Shown here: positions 8,319 through 16,964 of the stretch, in pieces | Layout of the letters: every line of letters starts with the position of its first letter | Position numbering within the stretch: the stretch's first letter is position 1 | Assembly (NCBI GenBank): GCA_026002025.1 | Contig: BOAU01000001.1 | Coordinates: forward strand, 21,562 to 85,561 | Direction: 5' to 3' | DNA length: 64,000 nucleotides | Source of the DNA: Spirochaetia bacterium | GTDB lineage: Bacteria; Spirochaetota; Spirochaetia; Treponematales; Breznakiellaceae | Notes under the pieces: generated by a model | Databases searched by the model: none | Told to the model about the DNA's origin: nothing | The model's input: only the letters and a program-made list of their open reading frames with translations | Program-made: the position numbers and the translations under genes

Positions 8319-9455
8319 ATGGCAAAAGTTGAGCTGAAAGGCATTTCAAAGGTGTATGATGGCAATGTCCGCGCCGTGGACGCTGCCAACATCGTGGTAG
8401 AGGACAAGGAATTTGTCGTCTTTGTAGGCCCCTCCGGGTGCGGTAAATCTACCACACTCCGCATGGTCGCCGGTCTGGAAGACATCACCGAAGGTGAGCT
8501 CTATATCGACGGGGAATTGATGAACGACGTTCCCCCCAAAGACCGGAATATCGCCATGGTATTCCAGAATTACGCCCTGTATCCCCATATGACCGTGTAT
8601 GACAACATGGCATTCGGACTCCGGATCAAGAAGGTCGAAAAAAGCGAAATCGACCGCCGGGTCAACGAAGCGGCCCGTATCCTCGACATTGAGAAGTTCC
8701 TTGACCGCAAGCCCAAGGCCCTGTCCGGCGGTCAGCGCCAGCGTGTTGCCGTAGGCCGCGCCATCGTCCGTAACCCCAAGGTCTTCCTCTTTGACGAGCC
8801 CCTTTCCAACCTGGACGCCAAACTCCGGGTAAGCATGCGCGCCGAGCTTTCCAAGCTGCATGTGGACCTCAATGCCACCATGATCTACGTTACCCATGAC
8901 CAGGTTGAAGCCATGACCATGGCGAACAAGATCGTTGTTATGAAGGACGGGAAGATACAGCAGATTGGGTCCCCCCTGTTCCTCTACAACCACCCGGTGA
9001 ACAAGTTTGTCGCCGGATTTATCGGGTCCCCTCCCATGAACTTCCTCACCGTCAAGGTGTCCGAAGAGGGCGGTTCCGTGGTGATCGACGAAGGGTCCTT
9101 CAAGCTGAAGCCCGATTCCAAACATGCCGCATATCTCAAGAAATATGTGGGTAAGGAAGTGTTCTTCGGTATCCGGCCGGAAGATCTGCTCTATTCTGAG
9201 AAGGGCGGCGGCGACAATGTCATGCCGATTAAGGTCACCGTAGTTGAGCCCCTGGGCGCCGATATCCATCTCTGGCTGACCACCGGCAGCAATCAGCCCC
9301 TGGTTGCCCGCACCGAGTCCCACTATGTGTTCAAGGTTGGGGATACCGTTAACTTTAACCCCAAAATGGAAAAAGCCCGGTACTTCGACAAGGACACGGA
9401 ACTTTCGATTCTGGCCGAAATCGACAGCGCCGCAGATAAGGTTACCGGACAATAA
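8319..9455 (+). CDS. sugar ABC transporter ATP-binding protein, MsmK/UgpC/MalK family
   Basis: A 378-residue ATPase. The ATG at 8319 is 5 bases after GGAGG; an upstream in-frame start lacks a site. Walker A is GPSGCGKST (about 37-45), the signature is LSGGQRQRV (about 134), Walker B is VFLFDEP, and the switch is VTHDQ. The C-terminal 140 residues form the OB-type regulatory domain of the MalK group. It is monocistronic: no permease or binding protein is adjacent, and a terminator follows. Orphan ATPases of this family often serve several sugar transporters; the ATPase-less permease pair at 43.9-45.7 kb is a candidate partner. Confidence 0.9.
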   Translation: MAKVELKGISKVYDGNVRAVDAANIVVEDKEFVVFVGPSGCGKSTTLRMVAGLEDITEGELYIDGELMNDVPPKDRNIAMVFQNYALYPHMTVYDNMAFGLRIKKVEKSEIDRRVNEAARILDIEKFLDRKPKALSGGQRQRVAVGRAIVRNPKVFLFDEPLSNLDAKLRVSMRAELSKLHVDLNATMIYVTHDQVEAMTMANKIVVMKDGKIQQIGSPLFLYNHPVNKFVAGFIGSPPMNFLTVKVSEEGGSVVIDEGSFKLKPDSKHAAYLKKYVGKEVFFGIRPEDLLYSEKGGGDNVMPIKVTVVEPLGADIHLWLTTGSNQPLVARTESHYVFKVGDTVNFNPKMEKARYFDKDTELSILAEIDSAADKVTGQ

Positions 9456-9474
9456 ACTCCGGTTACCCGTTTAA

Positions 9475-9512
9475 AGAAAAAGCCGTCCGAAAGGGCGGCT
9501 TTTTCTTTATAA
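9475..9512 (+). terminator. rho-independent terminator after the ABC ATPase gene
   Basis: GCCGTCC-GAAA-GGGCGGC stem, preceded by an A-run and followed by TTTTTCTTT. Confidence 0.85.
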
Positions 9513-9547
9513 GGTGGTATTAAACCGGTAAGCGGCTGTTTATGGTT

Positions 9548-10432
9548 TTACCTTCCTGATAAGGGCGACAAAAGGGCAAAACGGGATCGTTCAAGGATGC
9601 CTGCGGCGTTGTCCGGCTTGTCCGTTTGCGGCGCCTTTGCAAGAGTCCCTGTATTGAGATCAAGAGTATCCTGAACAGGCTCTGCGTCCGGGGCAAGGCC
9701 TAACTGGATGGCGTCTGTACCGATCGTTTCCAAAGCGCGGGCAATTTCAATACGGAAGAGGCTGTCGATCTTCCGCCGGGATGCCAGGATTCGGGAGACA
9801 TAGTCCAGGGTATTTTTGGGAGTCCCGCCGGAGTTGACCTTACCGGCCCCGGCATTGTAAATGGCCAGGGCGGCAATTTCCGATCCCCCCGAATCAAGGC
9901 ACCAGTTGAGATGGGCCATGCCGTACCGGGCGTTTGTCCGGGGGTTAAAGAAATCCGCCTCTGCCAGCTTGGGGAAGGACTGGTTGTTGAGCTGAAAAAG
10001 CCCCCGGTCAATACTGCCGTTCTTGTTTCGGCGGTTAATTGCATTGGGCTTATACCGGCTTTCCTCCCAGGCCAGGGCAAAGGCCAGGCTGGGGGATATG
10101 TTGAAGTTCTCCGCATTGGTCAGTATCGTCTCCGCAATGTCCCGTGAACCGCAGATCTGGGTGAAAAAGGTGATCACCCATTCACGGGCGGCCGGTTCAC
10201 GGTAACAGTCAGAGATCACATCCTCAAGCTGTTCAGGCTCAAGAAGAAAGGCTGAAGAAATTCCTTCAAAGGAGATGTCCGGAACCTCCTCCGGAAGCGC
10301 CACCGCCGGCGCCTGAGGGGGCAACGGCGTAAAGGCGCCGGAAAGGGCGATACGGACGCAGAAGTTCATGGAAAAAAGCACCGTCAGGAAAAAAGGCATG
10401 ACCAATTCAAACTTTATCTTAATAACTCGCAC
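9548..10432 (-). CDS. lytic transglycosylase (SLT domain), membrane-anchored or secreted
   Basis: A 294-residue protein with an N-terminal hydrophobic segment (residues 9-30) that is a signal anchor or signal peptide. The SLT core spans about 105-235: ALAWEESRY holds the catalytic Glu (about residue 121), followed by GLFQLNNQSF, ARYGMAHLNWCL and ALAIYNAGAGKV. It should cleave the N-acetylmuramic acid to N-acetylglucosamine link of peptidoglycan in the periplasm. It lies 8 bases downstream of serA and may be cotranscribed with it, although the functions are unrelated. Confidence 0.85.
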   Translation of the reverse strand: MRVIKIKFELVMPFFLTVLFSMNFCVRIALSGAFTPLPPQAPAVALPEEVPDISFEGISSAFLLEPEQLEDVISDCYREPAAREWVITFFTQICGSRDIAETILTNAENFNISPSLAFALAWEESRYKPNAINRRNKNGSIDRGLFQLNNQSFPKLAEADFFNPRTNARYGMAHLNWCLDSGGSEIAALAIYNAGAGKVNSGGTPKNTLDYVSRILASRRKIDSLFRIEIARALETIGTDAIQLGLAPDAEPVQDTLDLNTGTLAKAPQTDKPDNAAGILERSRFALLSPLSGR

Positions 10433-10440
10433 TGGAAAAC

Positions 10441-11616
10441 TTATACTCCTTGTTCTATGGTTCTGACACGGATAATCCCTTCTACGGTTTTAAGCCGTTC
10501 CAGGATTATATCAGAAATCCTCTGTTCCGTGTCAATGATATTATACGCATAATCGTCCCGATGGTGGTTGATCAGGTCCATAATATTGATGTTTTGTTCC
10601 GCCAAAATTGTGGTAATCTGCCCCATCATATTGGGGATGTTCCGGTTTGCCACCAAAAGCCGGTGAGGGGCCCGCTGATCCAACCTGCACCGGGGGAAAT
10701 TCACCGAATTTTTGATCGCCCCGGCCTCCAGAAAGTCCATCAGCTGCTGCACCGCCATGACGGCGCAGTTATCCTCCGCCTCCGGGGTGGAAGCCCCCAG
10801 GTGGGGGATACAGATCGCCCCGGGGCAGGCAAGAAGCTCCGCTGAGGGGAAGTCCGTCACATAGGCTGACAGGTGCTCCGATCCAAGGGCGGCGATAATG
10901 TCCGCCTCATTCACCAGTCCCCCGCGGGCCAGGTTGATGATCCGGGCCCCCTTCTTCATGAACCGGAATTTTTCCGCGTTCAGGAGCCCCCTGGTGGTAT
11001 CCGCCAGGGGAACATGGAGGGTGACGTAATCGGCCTTGGTAAGGAGCCCTTCAAGGGTATCCGCACGGGTTACCTGATGGGAAAGGTTCCAGGCCGCCTC
11101 CACCGAAATATAGGGATCGTAGCCGATAACCTTCATACCCAGGGCGATGGCGTCATTTGCCACCATGACCCCGATGGCCCCGAGGCCCACCACACCCAAG
11201 GTTTTCCCCCGGAGTTCCGGCCCCTCAAACTTTGATTTTCCCTTTTCCACCAGGTCCGGCACCTCGTCGGCCTTGTCGGCAATGGTATTTCCCCAGTTGA
11301 TCCCCCCGAGGATGTTCCGGGAGGAGAGGAGCAGCGCCGCAAGGACCAGTTCCTTTACCGCGTTGGCGTTCCCGCCGGGGGTATTAAAGACCACCGTTCC
11401 CCGCTCACTGCAAGCCGATACGGGGATATTGTTGAACCCCGCCCCCGCCCGGGCAATCGCCTTGACCGAATCGGGGATTTCTACGTTATGCAGGTCCGCG
11501 CTCCGCACCAGAATGGCGTCCGGGTTGGGCAGATCACTTGCCACCTCATATTTTTCGCGGGGGAAAAGCTCCAGACCGAGGGGACTGATTTTGTTTAAAG
11601 TCTGAATTTTGAACAT
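10441..11616 (-). CDS. serA: D-3-phosphoglycerate dehydrogenase
   Basis: A 391-residue enzyme of the first step of serine synthesis (3-phosphoglycerate to 3-phosphohydroxypyruvate). The NAD-binding motif GVVGLGAIG is near residue 140, the catalytic region includes NLARGGLVNEADI and the His of IPHLGAST, and a C-terminal ACT domain (about 320-391; LLVANRNIPNMMGQITTIL) may sense serine. The start codon overlaps the serC stop by one base (TGATG), so the two are translationally coupled. Confidence 0.93.
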   Translation of the reverse strand: MFKIQTLNKISPLGLELFPREKYEVASDLPNPDAILVRSADLHNVEIPDSVKAIARAGAGFNNIPVSACSERGTVVFNTPGGNANAVKELVLAALLLSSRNILGGINWGNTIADKADEVPDLVEKGKSKFEGPELRGKTLGVVGLGAIGVMVANDAIALGMKVIGYDPYISVEAAWNLSHQVTRADTLEGLLTKADYVTLHVPLADTTRGLLNAEKFRFMKKGARIINLARGGLVNEADIIAALGSEHLSAYVTDFPSAELLACPGAICIPHLGASTPEAEDNCAVMAVQQLMDFLEAGAIKNSVNFPRCRLDQRAPHRLLVANRNIPNMMGQITTILAEQNINIMDLINHHRDDYAYNIIDTEQRISDIILERLKTVEGIIRVRTIEQGV

Positions 11617-12722
11617 CAGAGCCCCCCTTCAAATTTTTCCATGAATTTGATGAGCGCCTGCACCCCGTCAATGGGCATGGCGTTGTAAATACTGGCCCTC
11701 ATGCCCCCAACCAGCCGGTGGCCCGCCAGATTGATGAGCCCTTCGGCCGCGGCTTCCTTGACGAAGCGGGTTTCGATGTCCTTGCGCTTGTCCGCATCGG
11801 TCTCTTTCGGGATAAAAGGGATATTCATCAAACTGCGGGCGGATTTTTCCACCGGGGAATGGAAATTCTTGGATTTTTCCAGATATGAATAGAATAGATC
11901 CGCCTTTTCCTGATTTCTTTTGGCGATGGCAGGGACGCCCCCCATATCTTTGAGCCATTCCAGGACCAGGCCGATGATATAGATGCCGTAACAGGGGGGC
12001 GTGTTGTACATGGAACCCTCCTCAACGTGGATGTCGTAGCGGAGCAGCGCCGGGGTCCAGGAGGGCGCATGACCGATAAGGTCATCCCGGATGATCACCA
12101 CGGTGGTTCCCGCAGGGCCCAGGTTCTTCTGCGCCCCGGCGTAGAGGAGGCCGAATTTGGAAACCTCCAGGGGCTCCGAAAGAATGCAGCTTGAAATGTC
12201 GGCAATGAGTGGGACAGAACCGGTGTCAGGCGCCTTTTCCCACCTGGTACCCACGATGGTGTTGTTCAGGGTGATGTGATAGTAGGCGTCCCCTGCCTCC
12301 GGGGCCGGGGCAAGGGGGATGTAGGTGTAGCTTTTATCCTTGGAACTGGCCCGGATAGCCACGTCAACGTACTTGGCGGCCTCATCGGCGGCCTTTTTGG
12401 CCCAGATGCCGGTGTCGATATAGGCGGCCTTCTTTTTAGGAGCCCCCTGCTCCACAGCTGCCAGATTGAGGGGGATCATGGAAAACTGGAGACTGGCGCC
12501 GCCCTGCAGAAACAGCACTTTGTAATTGGCGGGAATTCCCATGAGTTCCCGCAGCAGGGCTTCGGTCTTTTCGATGATGGGCTTAAAGTCCTTTGACCGG
12601 TGGCTCATCTCCATTACCGACTGGCCCGAGCCGTTGGCATCGGTCATTTCCTTGGCCGCCCGCTCCAGTACGGGCAGGGGCAGGGCGGAAGGCCCGGGGG
12701 AAAAGTTGTAAACGCGTTTCAT
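11616..12722 (-). CDS. serC: phosphoserine aminotransferase
   Basis: A 368-residue PLP enzyme making phosphoserine from 3-phosphohydroxypyruvate and glutamate. The start at 12722 gives MKRVYNFSPGPSALP, the standard family N-terminus, with AAGGAGT 7 bases upstream; longer starts have no site. The PLP lysine lies in YAGAQKNLGPAG (about residue 190). It sits 22 bases after rex and overlaps serA, forming a rex-serC-serA operon that supplies serine. Confidence 0.93.
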   Translation of the reverse strand: MKRVYNFSPGPSALPLPVLERAAKEMTDANGSGQSVMEMSHRSKDFKPIIEKTEALLRELMGIPANYKVLFLQGGASLQFSMIPLNLAAVEQGAPKKKAAYIDTGIWAKKAADEAAKYVDVAIRASSKDKSYTYIPLAPAPEAGDAYYHITLNNTIVGTRWEKAPDTGSVPLIADISSCILSEPLEVSKFGLLYAGAQKNLGPAGTTVVIIRDDLIGHAPSWTPALLRYDIHVEEGSMYNTPPCYGIYIIGLVLEWLKDMGGVPAIAKRNQEKADLFYSYLEKSKNFHSPVEKSARSLMNIPFIPKETDADKRKDIETRFVKEAAAEGLINLAGHRLVGGMRASIYNAMPIDGVQALIKFMEKFEGGL

Positions 12723-12744
12723 GATCATACTCCTTGTTGTGTAT

Positions 12745-13377
12745 CTATATTGAAGATTGCATGTTGATTGCCAAAGATCGCAGTTCATCCGCCACAAAGA
12801 CATTCCGCACGGCGATTGCCGGGGGGACCTTCAGGGCCACCGGGGCAAAGTTGAGGATACCCCGGATACCGGCGGCGGCAAGCTTTTCCGCGGCGGTCTG
12901 GGCGGCATCCGCCGGGACGCAGAGCAGGGCCATCTCAATGCCGAAACGGGTTATCACCTCGGCCATCTTGTAGGCCGGGTAGAGGGGCGCCGGGGAATTC
13001 AAAATTTCAACCCGGTTCACGTTGGTGTCGAACCCGGCGGTAAGGTCAAATTCCCCCAGCTCAGAGTCCCGGAAGTTGAGATAAGCCGAACCCAGCCGGC
13101 CCAGGCCCACCACGCAGAACTTCCTGCGGCGGTCCAGTTCCAAAGCCTTCCTGATGGCCGGTACCAGCGTCGCCGGGGCATAGCCGCTGCAGGAACCCAT
13201 CCCATGGCCGTGGGCCTCATCCCCTCCCAGAAAGGAAATGTCCTTACGGATGGTATTACTGGACCAGCCCGTAAGCCCTTCAATCTGGGCGGAGGTAAGG
13301 GGCCCGTCCCCGGCACTTTCCAGTATCCGCATAAGGTAGAGCAGCCGTTCCCGCGCAGGTGGTGATATCTGTTCCAA
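12745..13377 (-). CDS. rex: redox-sensing transcriptional repressor Rex
   Basis: A 210-residue protein: a winged helix (residues about 1-75; LTSAQIEGLTGWSSNTIRKDISFLG) followed by a Rossmann domain with GLGRLGSA that binds NADH. I place the start at the TTG at 13377, after GAGGCGGG, because the longer frame would begin in the -35 hexamer and read through the Rex operator; the shorter form also has the normal family length. By family, NADH releases Rex from DNA. It heads the operon with serC and serA and should repress itself through the site at 13389-13406. Confidence 0.9.
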   Translation of the reverse strand: MEQISPPARERLLYLMRILESAGDGPLTSAQIEGLTGWSSNTIRKDISFLGGDEAHGHGMGSCSGYAPATLVPAIRKALELDRRRKFCVVGLGRLGSAYLNFRDSELGEFDLTAGFDTNVNRVEILNSPAPLYPAYKMAEVITRFGIEMALLCVPADAAQTAAEKLAAAGIRGILNFAPVALKVPPAIAVRNVFVADELRSLAINMQSSI

Positions 13378-13388
13378 AAAACCCGCCT

Positions 13389-13406
13389 CTGTGAAATATT
13401 TCACAG
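13389..13406. promoter_or_regulatory. Rex operator
   Basis: CTGTGAAATATTTCACAG is a perfect 18-bp palindrome that contains the known Rex consensus TGTGAA-N4-TTCACA. It lies directly downstream of the -10 hexamer, where bound Rex would block transcription. Confidence 0.85.
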
Positions 13407-13408
13407 GT

Positions 13409-13437
13409 AGAATAGGGGATTTGGAAAATAATGTCAA
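13409..13437 (-). promoter_or_regulatory. promoter of the rex-serC-serA operon
   Basis: On the minus strand TTGACA (13437-13432) and TATTCT (13414-13409) are 17 bases apart, with the Rex operator starting 2 bases downstream. Confidence 0.8.
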
Positions 13438-13620
13438 GCGGGGCGGGGATTTTCATACCAGTTTCCAGCCTATGGCTCCGTGGGTTAACGCAATCCCGAA
13501 AAAGCAGCCCGATCAAAATGGTATTATTTTTAAAGAATTTTCCCCCTCCGATGCAAGCAAAACCCCCACCCAGCGCCCTATATAGGGTAAACCGCAGCAG
13601 CGGTTTAAACCGGAGGTTTT

Positions 13621-14556
13621 ATGAGCAAGATCAAGTTTTCTTACGACGATGACATCATCAACCCCTGCTGGGACAATGTCTTCAAATCCGTGTTTACCCG
13701 TGACACTGCCCCCTCACGGGGCGCTCTGCGGCAGGTGATCTCGGCCTATATCGGCCGGCCCGTGGAACTGCTCACCGTCACCGCCAACGAGCCCCCGCCC
13801 ACCAGCCTGCGGGACCGCCAAATCCGCTTCGATATCGCCGTCAAGTTCAACAACGGGCAGTTGGGAAACGTGGAGATGACCACCAACCCCAAAACCTGGG
13901 AATTCCAGCGGCTGGAATACCATGTGTGCAAACTCTTTGCCGGTCAGGACATCCGGGGGGACGATAAAAGCTACAGGGATTTACAGCGTACTTACCAAAT
14001 ATCCCTGCTGAATGAGTCCCTGTTCAAGCAGGATGATGCGCTGATCCATCGGTTTGAGTATTACGATCAGGAGCATAACTTGTCCCTGGGGGGCAAGACC
14101 ACTATAATAACGGTAGAAATAGAGAAGGCGGAGCGGATCGTGGCGAAGCCGATAGTGGAGATGAGCAGTGCGGAGCGGTGGGCGGTATTTTTCCGGTATA
14201 TAACGCAGCCCCGGCAGCGGGAACTGGTAAACGAGCTGGTGGCGTGTGAGGAAGGGATAGAAATGGCAAGTGAAGTATTATTGACGGTAAGCCGTGACGA
14301 AGTTGAGCGTGCAATGCTGGACCATGAGTACAAGAACGCGCTGGACATGCAGAGCCTATTGGTAGAGGCCAAACGGGAAGGATTAGCAGAGGGTAAGGCG
14401 GAAGGCAAGGTGGAAGGTCTGGCGGAGGGCAAGATGGAAGGTCTGGCGGAAGGCGAAAACAAGGTTTTGGAGCTTATGGAGCAAGGATACACCTCAGAAC
14501 AGATTAGAGCAGAATTATCCTCATCCGGCGAGGAAGAAAACCGCCATGGCAAGTGA
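13621..14556 (+). CDS. Rpn-family recombination-promoting nuclease (PD-(D/E)XK)
   Basis: A 311-residue protein with a GGAGG site. The opening (NPCWDNVFKSVFTRD) and the following DRQIRFDIAVKFNNGQLGNVEM stretch (about 62-83) match the Rpn nuclease core: an Asp, then a Glu in a strand. Family members are linked to RecA-independent recombination and mobile DNA. The C-terminus carries short repeats of the type (EGLAEGK), probably a flexible coiled region, and the last 95 codons are duplicated directly downstream. Confidence 0.8.
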   Translation: MSKIKFSYDDDIINPCWDNVFKSVFTRDTAPSRGALRQVISAYIGRPVELLTVTANEPPPTSLRDRQIRFDIAVKFNNGQLGNVEMTTNPKTWEFQRLEYHVCKLFAGQDIRGDDKSYRDLQRTYQISLLNESLFKQDDALIHRFEYYDQEHNLSLGGKTTIITVEIEKAERIVAKPIVEMSSAERWAVFFRYITQPRQRELVNELVACEEGIEMASEVLLTVSRDEVERAMLDHEYKNALDMQSLLVEAKREGLAEGKAEGKVEGLAEGKMEGLAEGENKVLELMEQGYTSEQIRAELSSSGEEENRHGK

Positions 14557-14812
14557 ACCCTTATTAACGGTAAGCCGTGACGAAGTTGAGCGTGCAATGC
14601 TGGACCATGAGTACAAGAACGCGCTGGACATGCAGAGCCTATTGGTGGAGGCCAAACGGGAAGGACTGGCGGAGGGCTGGGCGGAAGGCGAAAACAAGGT
14701 TTTGGAGCTTATGGAGCAAGGATACACCTCGGAACAGATTAGAGCAGAATTATCCTCATCCAGCGAGGAAGAAAACCGCCATGGCAAGTGAACCCTTATT
14801 AACGGTAAGCCG
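14263..14812. repeat. tandem duplication of the 3' end of the Rpn gene
   Basis: Units begin at ATGGCAAGTGAA at 14263, 14546 and 14781. The first is 283 bp, the second 235 bp (it lacks several 18-36 bp EGLAEGK segments), and the third is cut after about 32 bp by the palindromic repeat at 14812. Each unit after the first is shifted by one reading frame because the spacing is not a multiple of 3. Confidence 0.85.
14546..14791 (+). pseudogene. duplicated C-terminal fragment of the Rpn gene
   Basis: An 81-codon open frame repeating the C-terminus of the preceding gene, starting at an ATG that overlaps its stop. It lacks the nuclease core and has no independent ribosome-binding site of quality. 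It is best read as a duplication remnant, although a small coiled-coil protein could be translated by coupling. Confidence 0.65.
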
Positions 14813-14906
14813 ACCGCACGGACAAAAGAGGAAAATTGGGTCCGTGAGGGTCAGTGTGGAAGAGCCCGCTTACGCGGGGGAGGCCAGTAGGCGGCTTCGT
14901 GGTTGA
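14812..14906. repeat. truncated copy of the palindromic CCACGGAC element
   Basis: CCGCACGGACAAAAG, then GGTCCGTGAGGGTCAGTGTGG, a small CCCGC-TTA-GCGGG hairpin, and CCAGTAGGCGGCTTCGTGG, which is the reverse complement of the segment inside the copies at 20.3 and 24.3 kb. It cuts off the third Rpn repeat unit. Confidence 0.65.
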
Positions 14907-14919
14907 ATCTGGACCTGGT

Positions 14920-15435
14920 TTACTTAAAAATATCGTCTATTACCTTGGCCAGGCCCTGTTCCAGCCGGGCTTTAAGCTCCTGCCTGAGGCCGGGAGGCGC
15001 GGCTTCAGGGTCGGTTTCAGGGGCGGCACCCTCAAGGAGCCCGGCAATCCGCTTGGTATGCTCCGCCGGAGGGGGCTCGCTGAGGGGGTTTATCTTAATG
15101 CCCTGTAATTCCAGCAGTATATTCAGTTGTTTGATCACATAGTCCTGAAATGAGGGGTCCAGGGTTTTAAAAATCGAGACTACCTGGGTCAGTTTGAAGT
15201 CCTCAACCTGGTCGAACATGGAGCCCGTCCCGGTTTTGAGCCAGGTTTCGTTCACCCCAAAGGTCATGGAAATTATTTTGAGGATGCGATCATTGATCCG
15301 GCGAATGCCCATCTCTATGGAAGCCATATAGCCCTTTGATATTTTTATCTTTTCCGCAAACTTTACCTGGGAAAGGGCCAGGGTGTGCCGGGCTTCCACT
15401 ACACGCTGAATTATTTTTAAATCATCCTCGGTCAT
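14920..15435 (-). CDS. XRE-family helix-turn-helix regulator
   Basis: A 171-residue protein. Residues about 7-65 form the helix-turn-helix (LALSQVKFAEKIKISKGYMASIE, then RINDRILKIISMTFGVNETWL). The C-terminal part is proline- and alanine-rich and then helical, possibly a dimer or effector region. It is divergent from the small gene at 15592 and the lipoproteins behind it, and a near-perfect CTACT-T-AGTAG palindrome lies upstream of its start (about 15450), a possible operator. This arrangement suggests it controls the lipoprotein operon. Confidence 0.75.
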   Translation of the reverse strand: MTEDDLKIIQRVVEARHTLALSQVKFAEKIKISKGYMASIEMGIRRINDRILKIISMTFGVNETWLKTGTGSMFDQVEDFKLTQVVSIFKTLDPSFQDYVIKQLNILLELQGIKINPLSEPPPAEHTKRIAGLLEGAAPETDPEAAPPGLRQELKARLEQGLAKVIDDIFK

Positions 15436-15541
15436 GTAAAACCCCTACTTAGTAGTACATTTTATCAAAAAATACGCCCACTATGCAAACAAAAAAATCA
15501 AAAAATTTTGAAAAAAAAGCTAAAGTTTTTCATATTTGTAC

Positions 15542-15570
15542 TTGACAACACCCCCAATGTTAAGTATTAT
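15542..15570 (+). promoter_or_regulatory. sigma-70 promoter of the small gene and lipoprotein operon
   Basis: TTGACA at 15542-15547 and TATTAT at 15565-15570, spacing 17. Confidence 0.75.
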
Positions 15571-15591
15571 CACACCCAATGAAGGTAATTT

Positions 15592-15789
15592 ATGACTGAA
15601 CAAGAAAAAATTGTTTATTTATCCGAAAATTTCAATTTTTTGGATAAGGCCGGTAAGGAATACCTCAAGAATGTGTCCATCCAGCTTTTTTTCGTTCAGC
15701 ACCCCATTGCACCGCCCGTGTTACGGAAAAAATGGAACTCCGTGAAGATTGACCTTCCGCAGGACAAAATTCCCGGCGCTATGGACTGA
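15592..15789 (+). CDS. small hypothetical protein (65 aa)
   Basis: It has a strong upstream promoter and a GAAGG site. The sequence (MTEQEKIVYLSENFNFLDKA) is soluble, charged and helical at the N-terminus, with no signal peptide. No family is recognised. It lies between an XRE regulator and two lipoproteins and is probably the first gene of their transcript. Confidence 0.55.
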   Translation: MTEQEKIVYLSENFNFLDKAGKEYLKNVSIQLFFVQHPIAPPVLRKKWNSVKIDLPQDKIPGAMD

Positions 15790-15887
15790 ATTTGGCTTTA
15801 TCCGGGCCGTGTTACGGTACCGGTGAGTGTGTAACGGGCGTATGTTCGGTGCACGAATATATCTGGAACTCTATAAAGGAGAGTTTT

Positions 15888-16952
15888 ATGAAAAAAAGGC
15901 GTTTAGCGGGGTTATTAACCTCCTTATTGCCGGGTGCACTGATTCTCAGTGTATTGCTTATCGGGATTAGCGGCTGTTCAGACAGCCCGCCGAGCGACGA
16001 AAGTCAGATCCTGTCGTTCAAGGTGGTCAAAGAAGACCTGTCCTGGACTGGTGAGGCTATCGGAACCGACGTAAACATTGTGGTCCAGGTTGGCGTTGAC
16101 GTTGATCTCGCCCATGTTAAAACGGACATTCAGGTTTCTCCGGGTGCGAGCATCTCCCCCAGTGCAGATCTGGTGCAGGATTTCAGCGCGGGACCCATTG
16201 ATTATGTGGTAACCGCGGAAGACGGAACAACAAAGACCACCTATGTTGTATCGGTTAAAAAGGACGCAGAGCTGGCAGACCTGGAAATAACTACGCCGGC
16301 AACCAAGACGGTATACAATGTAAATGAAAAGCTTGATTTGTCCGGCCTTGAACTGACAGGAACCTGGGCTGATGAGACTACTCAAATTATCGAGAACTAT
16401 ACCGTGAGCCCGGTGGATATGACCACCGTGGGAAGGAAAACGGTAAGACTTACCGCCAACAAAAAGAGCGTGAGCTTTGACATTGATGTTATTGGCCCCA
16501 ATGACATCCGTATCAGTTTCCCCAATGGCCTCAGTGACCTTGATCCGTACGTCTATAATCTTGATCCGTTGGCTAGAACAAATTATGGGGTAGATTTTGT
16601 GCTTTCCGTACACGATGTAAATTCCCCCATTGTTAGTGCAAAGCCGTATCCCCGTGAACGGAACATCAGCGTAGCCACCGCGGCTGAGGCTGGCACTATT
16701 ACCTGGAAGGTTGACGGTAAAGAGTACTCTGGTTATCCCTATGCCAATGATGCCACCGATGGCGGCACTGGTGAACTGGACTATACGGACAATGATGATT
16801 ATCTTGACACCGATAGAGATGCAGGAAACCGAAACATCATTACCATCAAGGCTGAAGATTACTCTTACAATGTGACCCACATCCTGAGCTTTACCGGGAA
16901 AATAAACGGGGTTTTCTATTCAAAAAATATAACCTTCAAGGTTATATTCTAA
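15888..16952 (+). CDS. surface lipoprotein with Ig-like domain
   Basis: A 354-residue protein. The ATG at 15888 follows AAAGGAGAG; an open frame upstream to 15792 has no site. The signal peptide ends in a lipobox IGISGC. The mature protein has an N-terminal DUF5018-like or sugar-binding beta region, then LDLSGLELTGTWADETTQ (about 145-190), which matches a bacterial Ig-like fold. It lies 12 bases upstream of a second lipoprotein. The role is probably outer-surface attachment or substrate binding, which is inference. Confidence 0.75.
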   Translation: MKKRRLAGLLTSLLPGALILSVLLIGISGCSDSPPSDESQILSFKVVKEDLSWTGEAIGTDVNIVVQVGVDVDLAHVKTDIQVSPGASISPSADLVQDFSAGPIDYVVTAEDGTTKTTYVVSVKKDAELADLEITTPATKTVYNVNEKLDLSGLELTGTWADETTQIIENYTVSPVDMTTVGRKTVRLTANKKSVSFDIDVIGPNDIRISFPNGLSDLDPYVYNLDPLARTNYGVDFVLSVHDVNSPIVSAKPYPRERNISVATAAEAGTITWKVDGKEYSGYPYANDATDGGTGELDYTDNDDYLDTDRDAGNRNIITIKAEDYSYNVTHILSFTGKINGVFYSKNITFKVIF

Positions 16953-16964
16953 AGGAGCGGAAAG

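Noticed and set aside
8346..9452. A 368-codon open frame antisense to the sugar ATPase gene
   Set aside because: The plus strand encodes a textbook ATPase; the antisense frame is a by-product of GC-rich codon bias and has no motif or ribosome-binding site.
15978..16880. A 300-codon open frame antisense to a lipoprotein gene
   Set aside because: The plus-strand gene has a ribosome-binding site, signal peptide and lipobox; the antisense frame has none.
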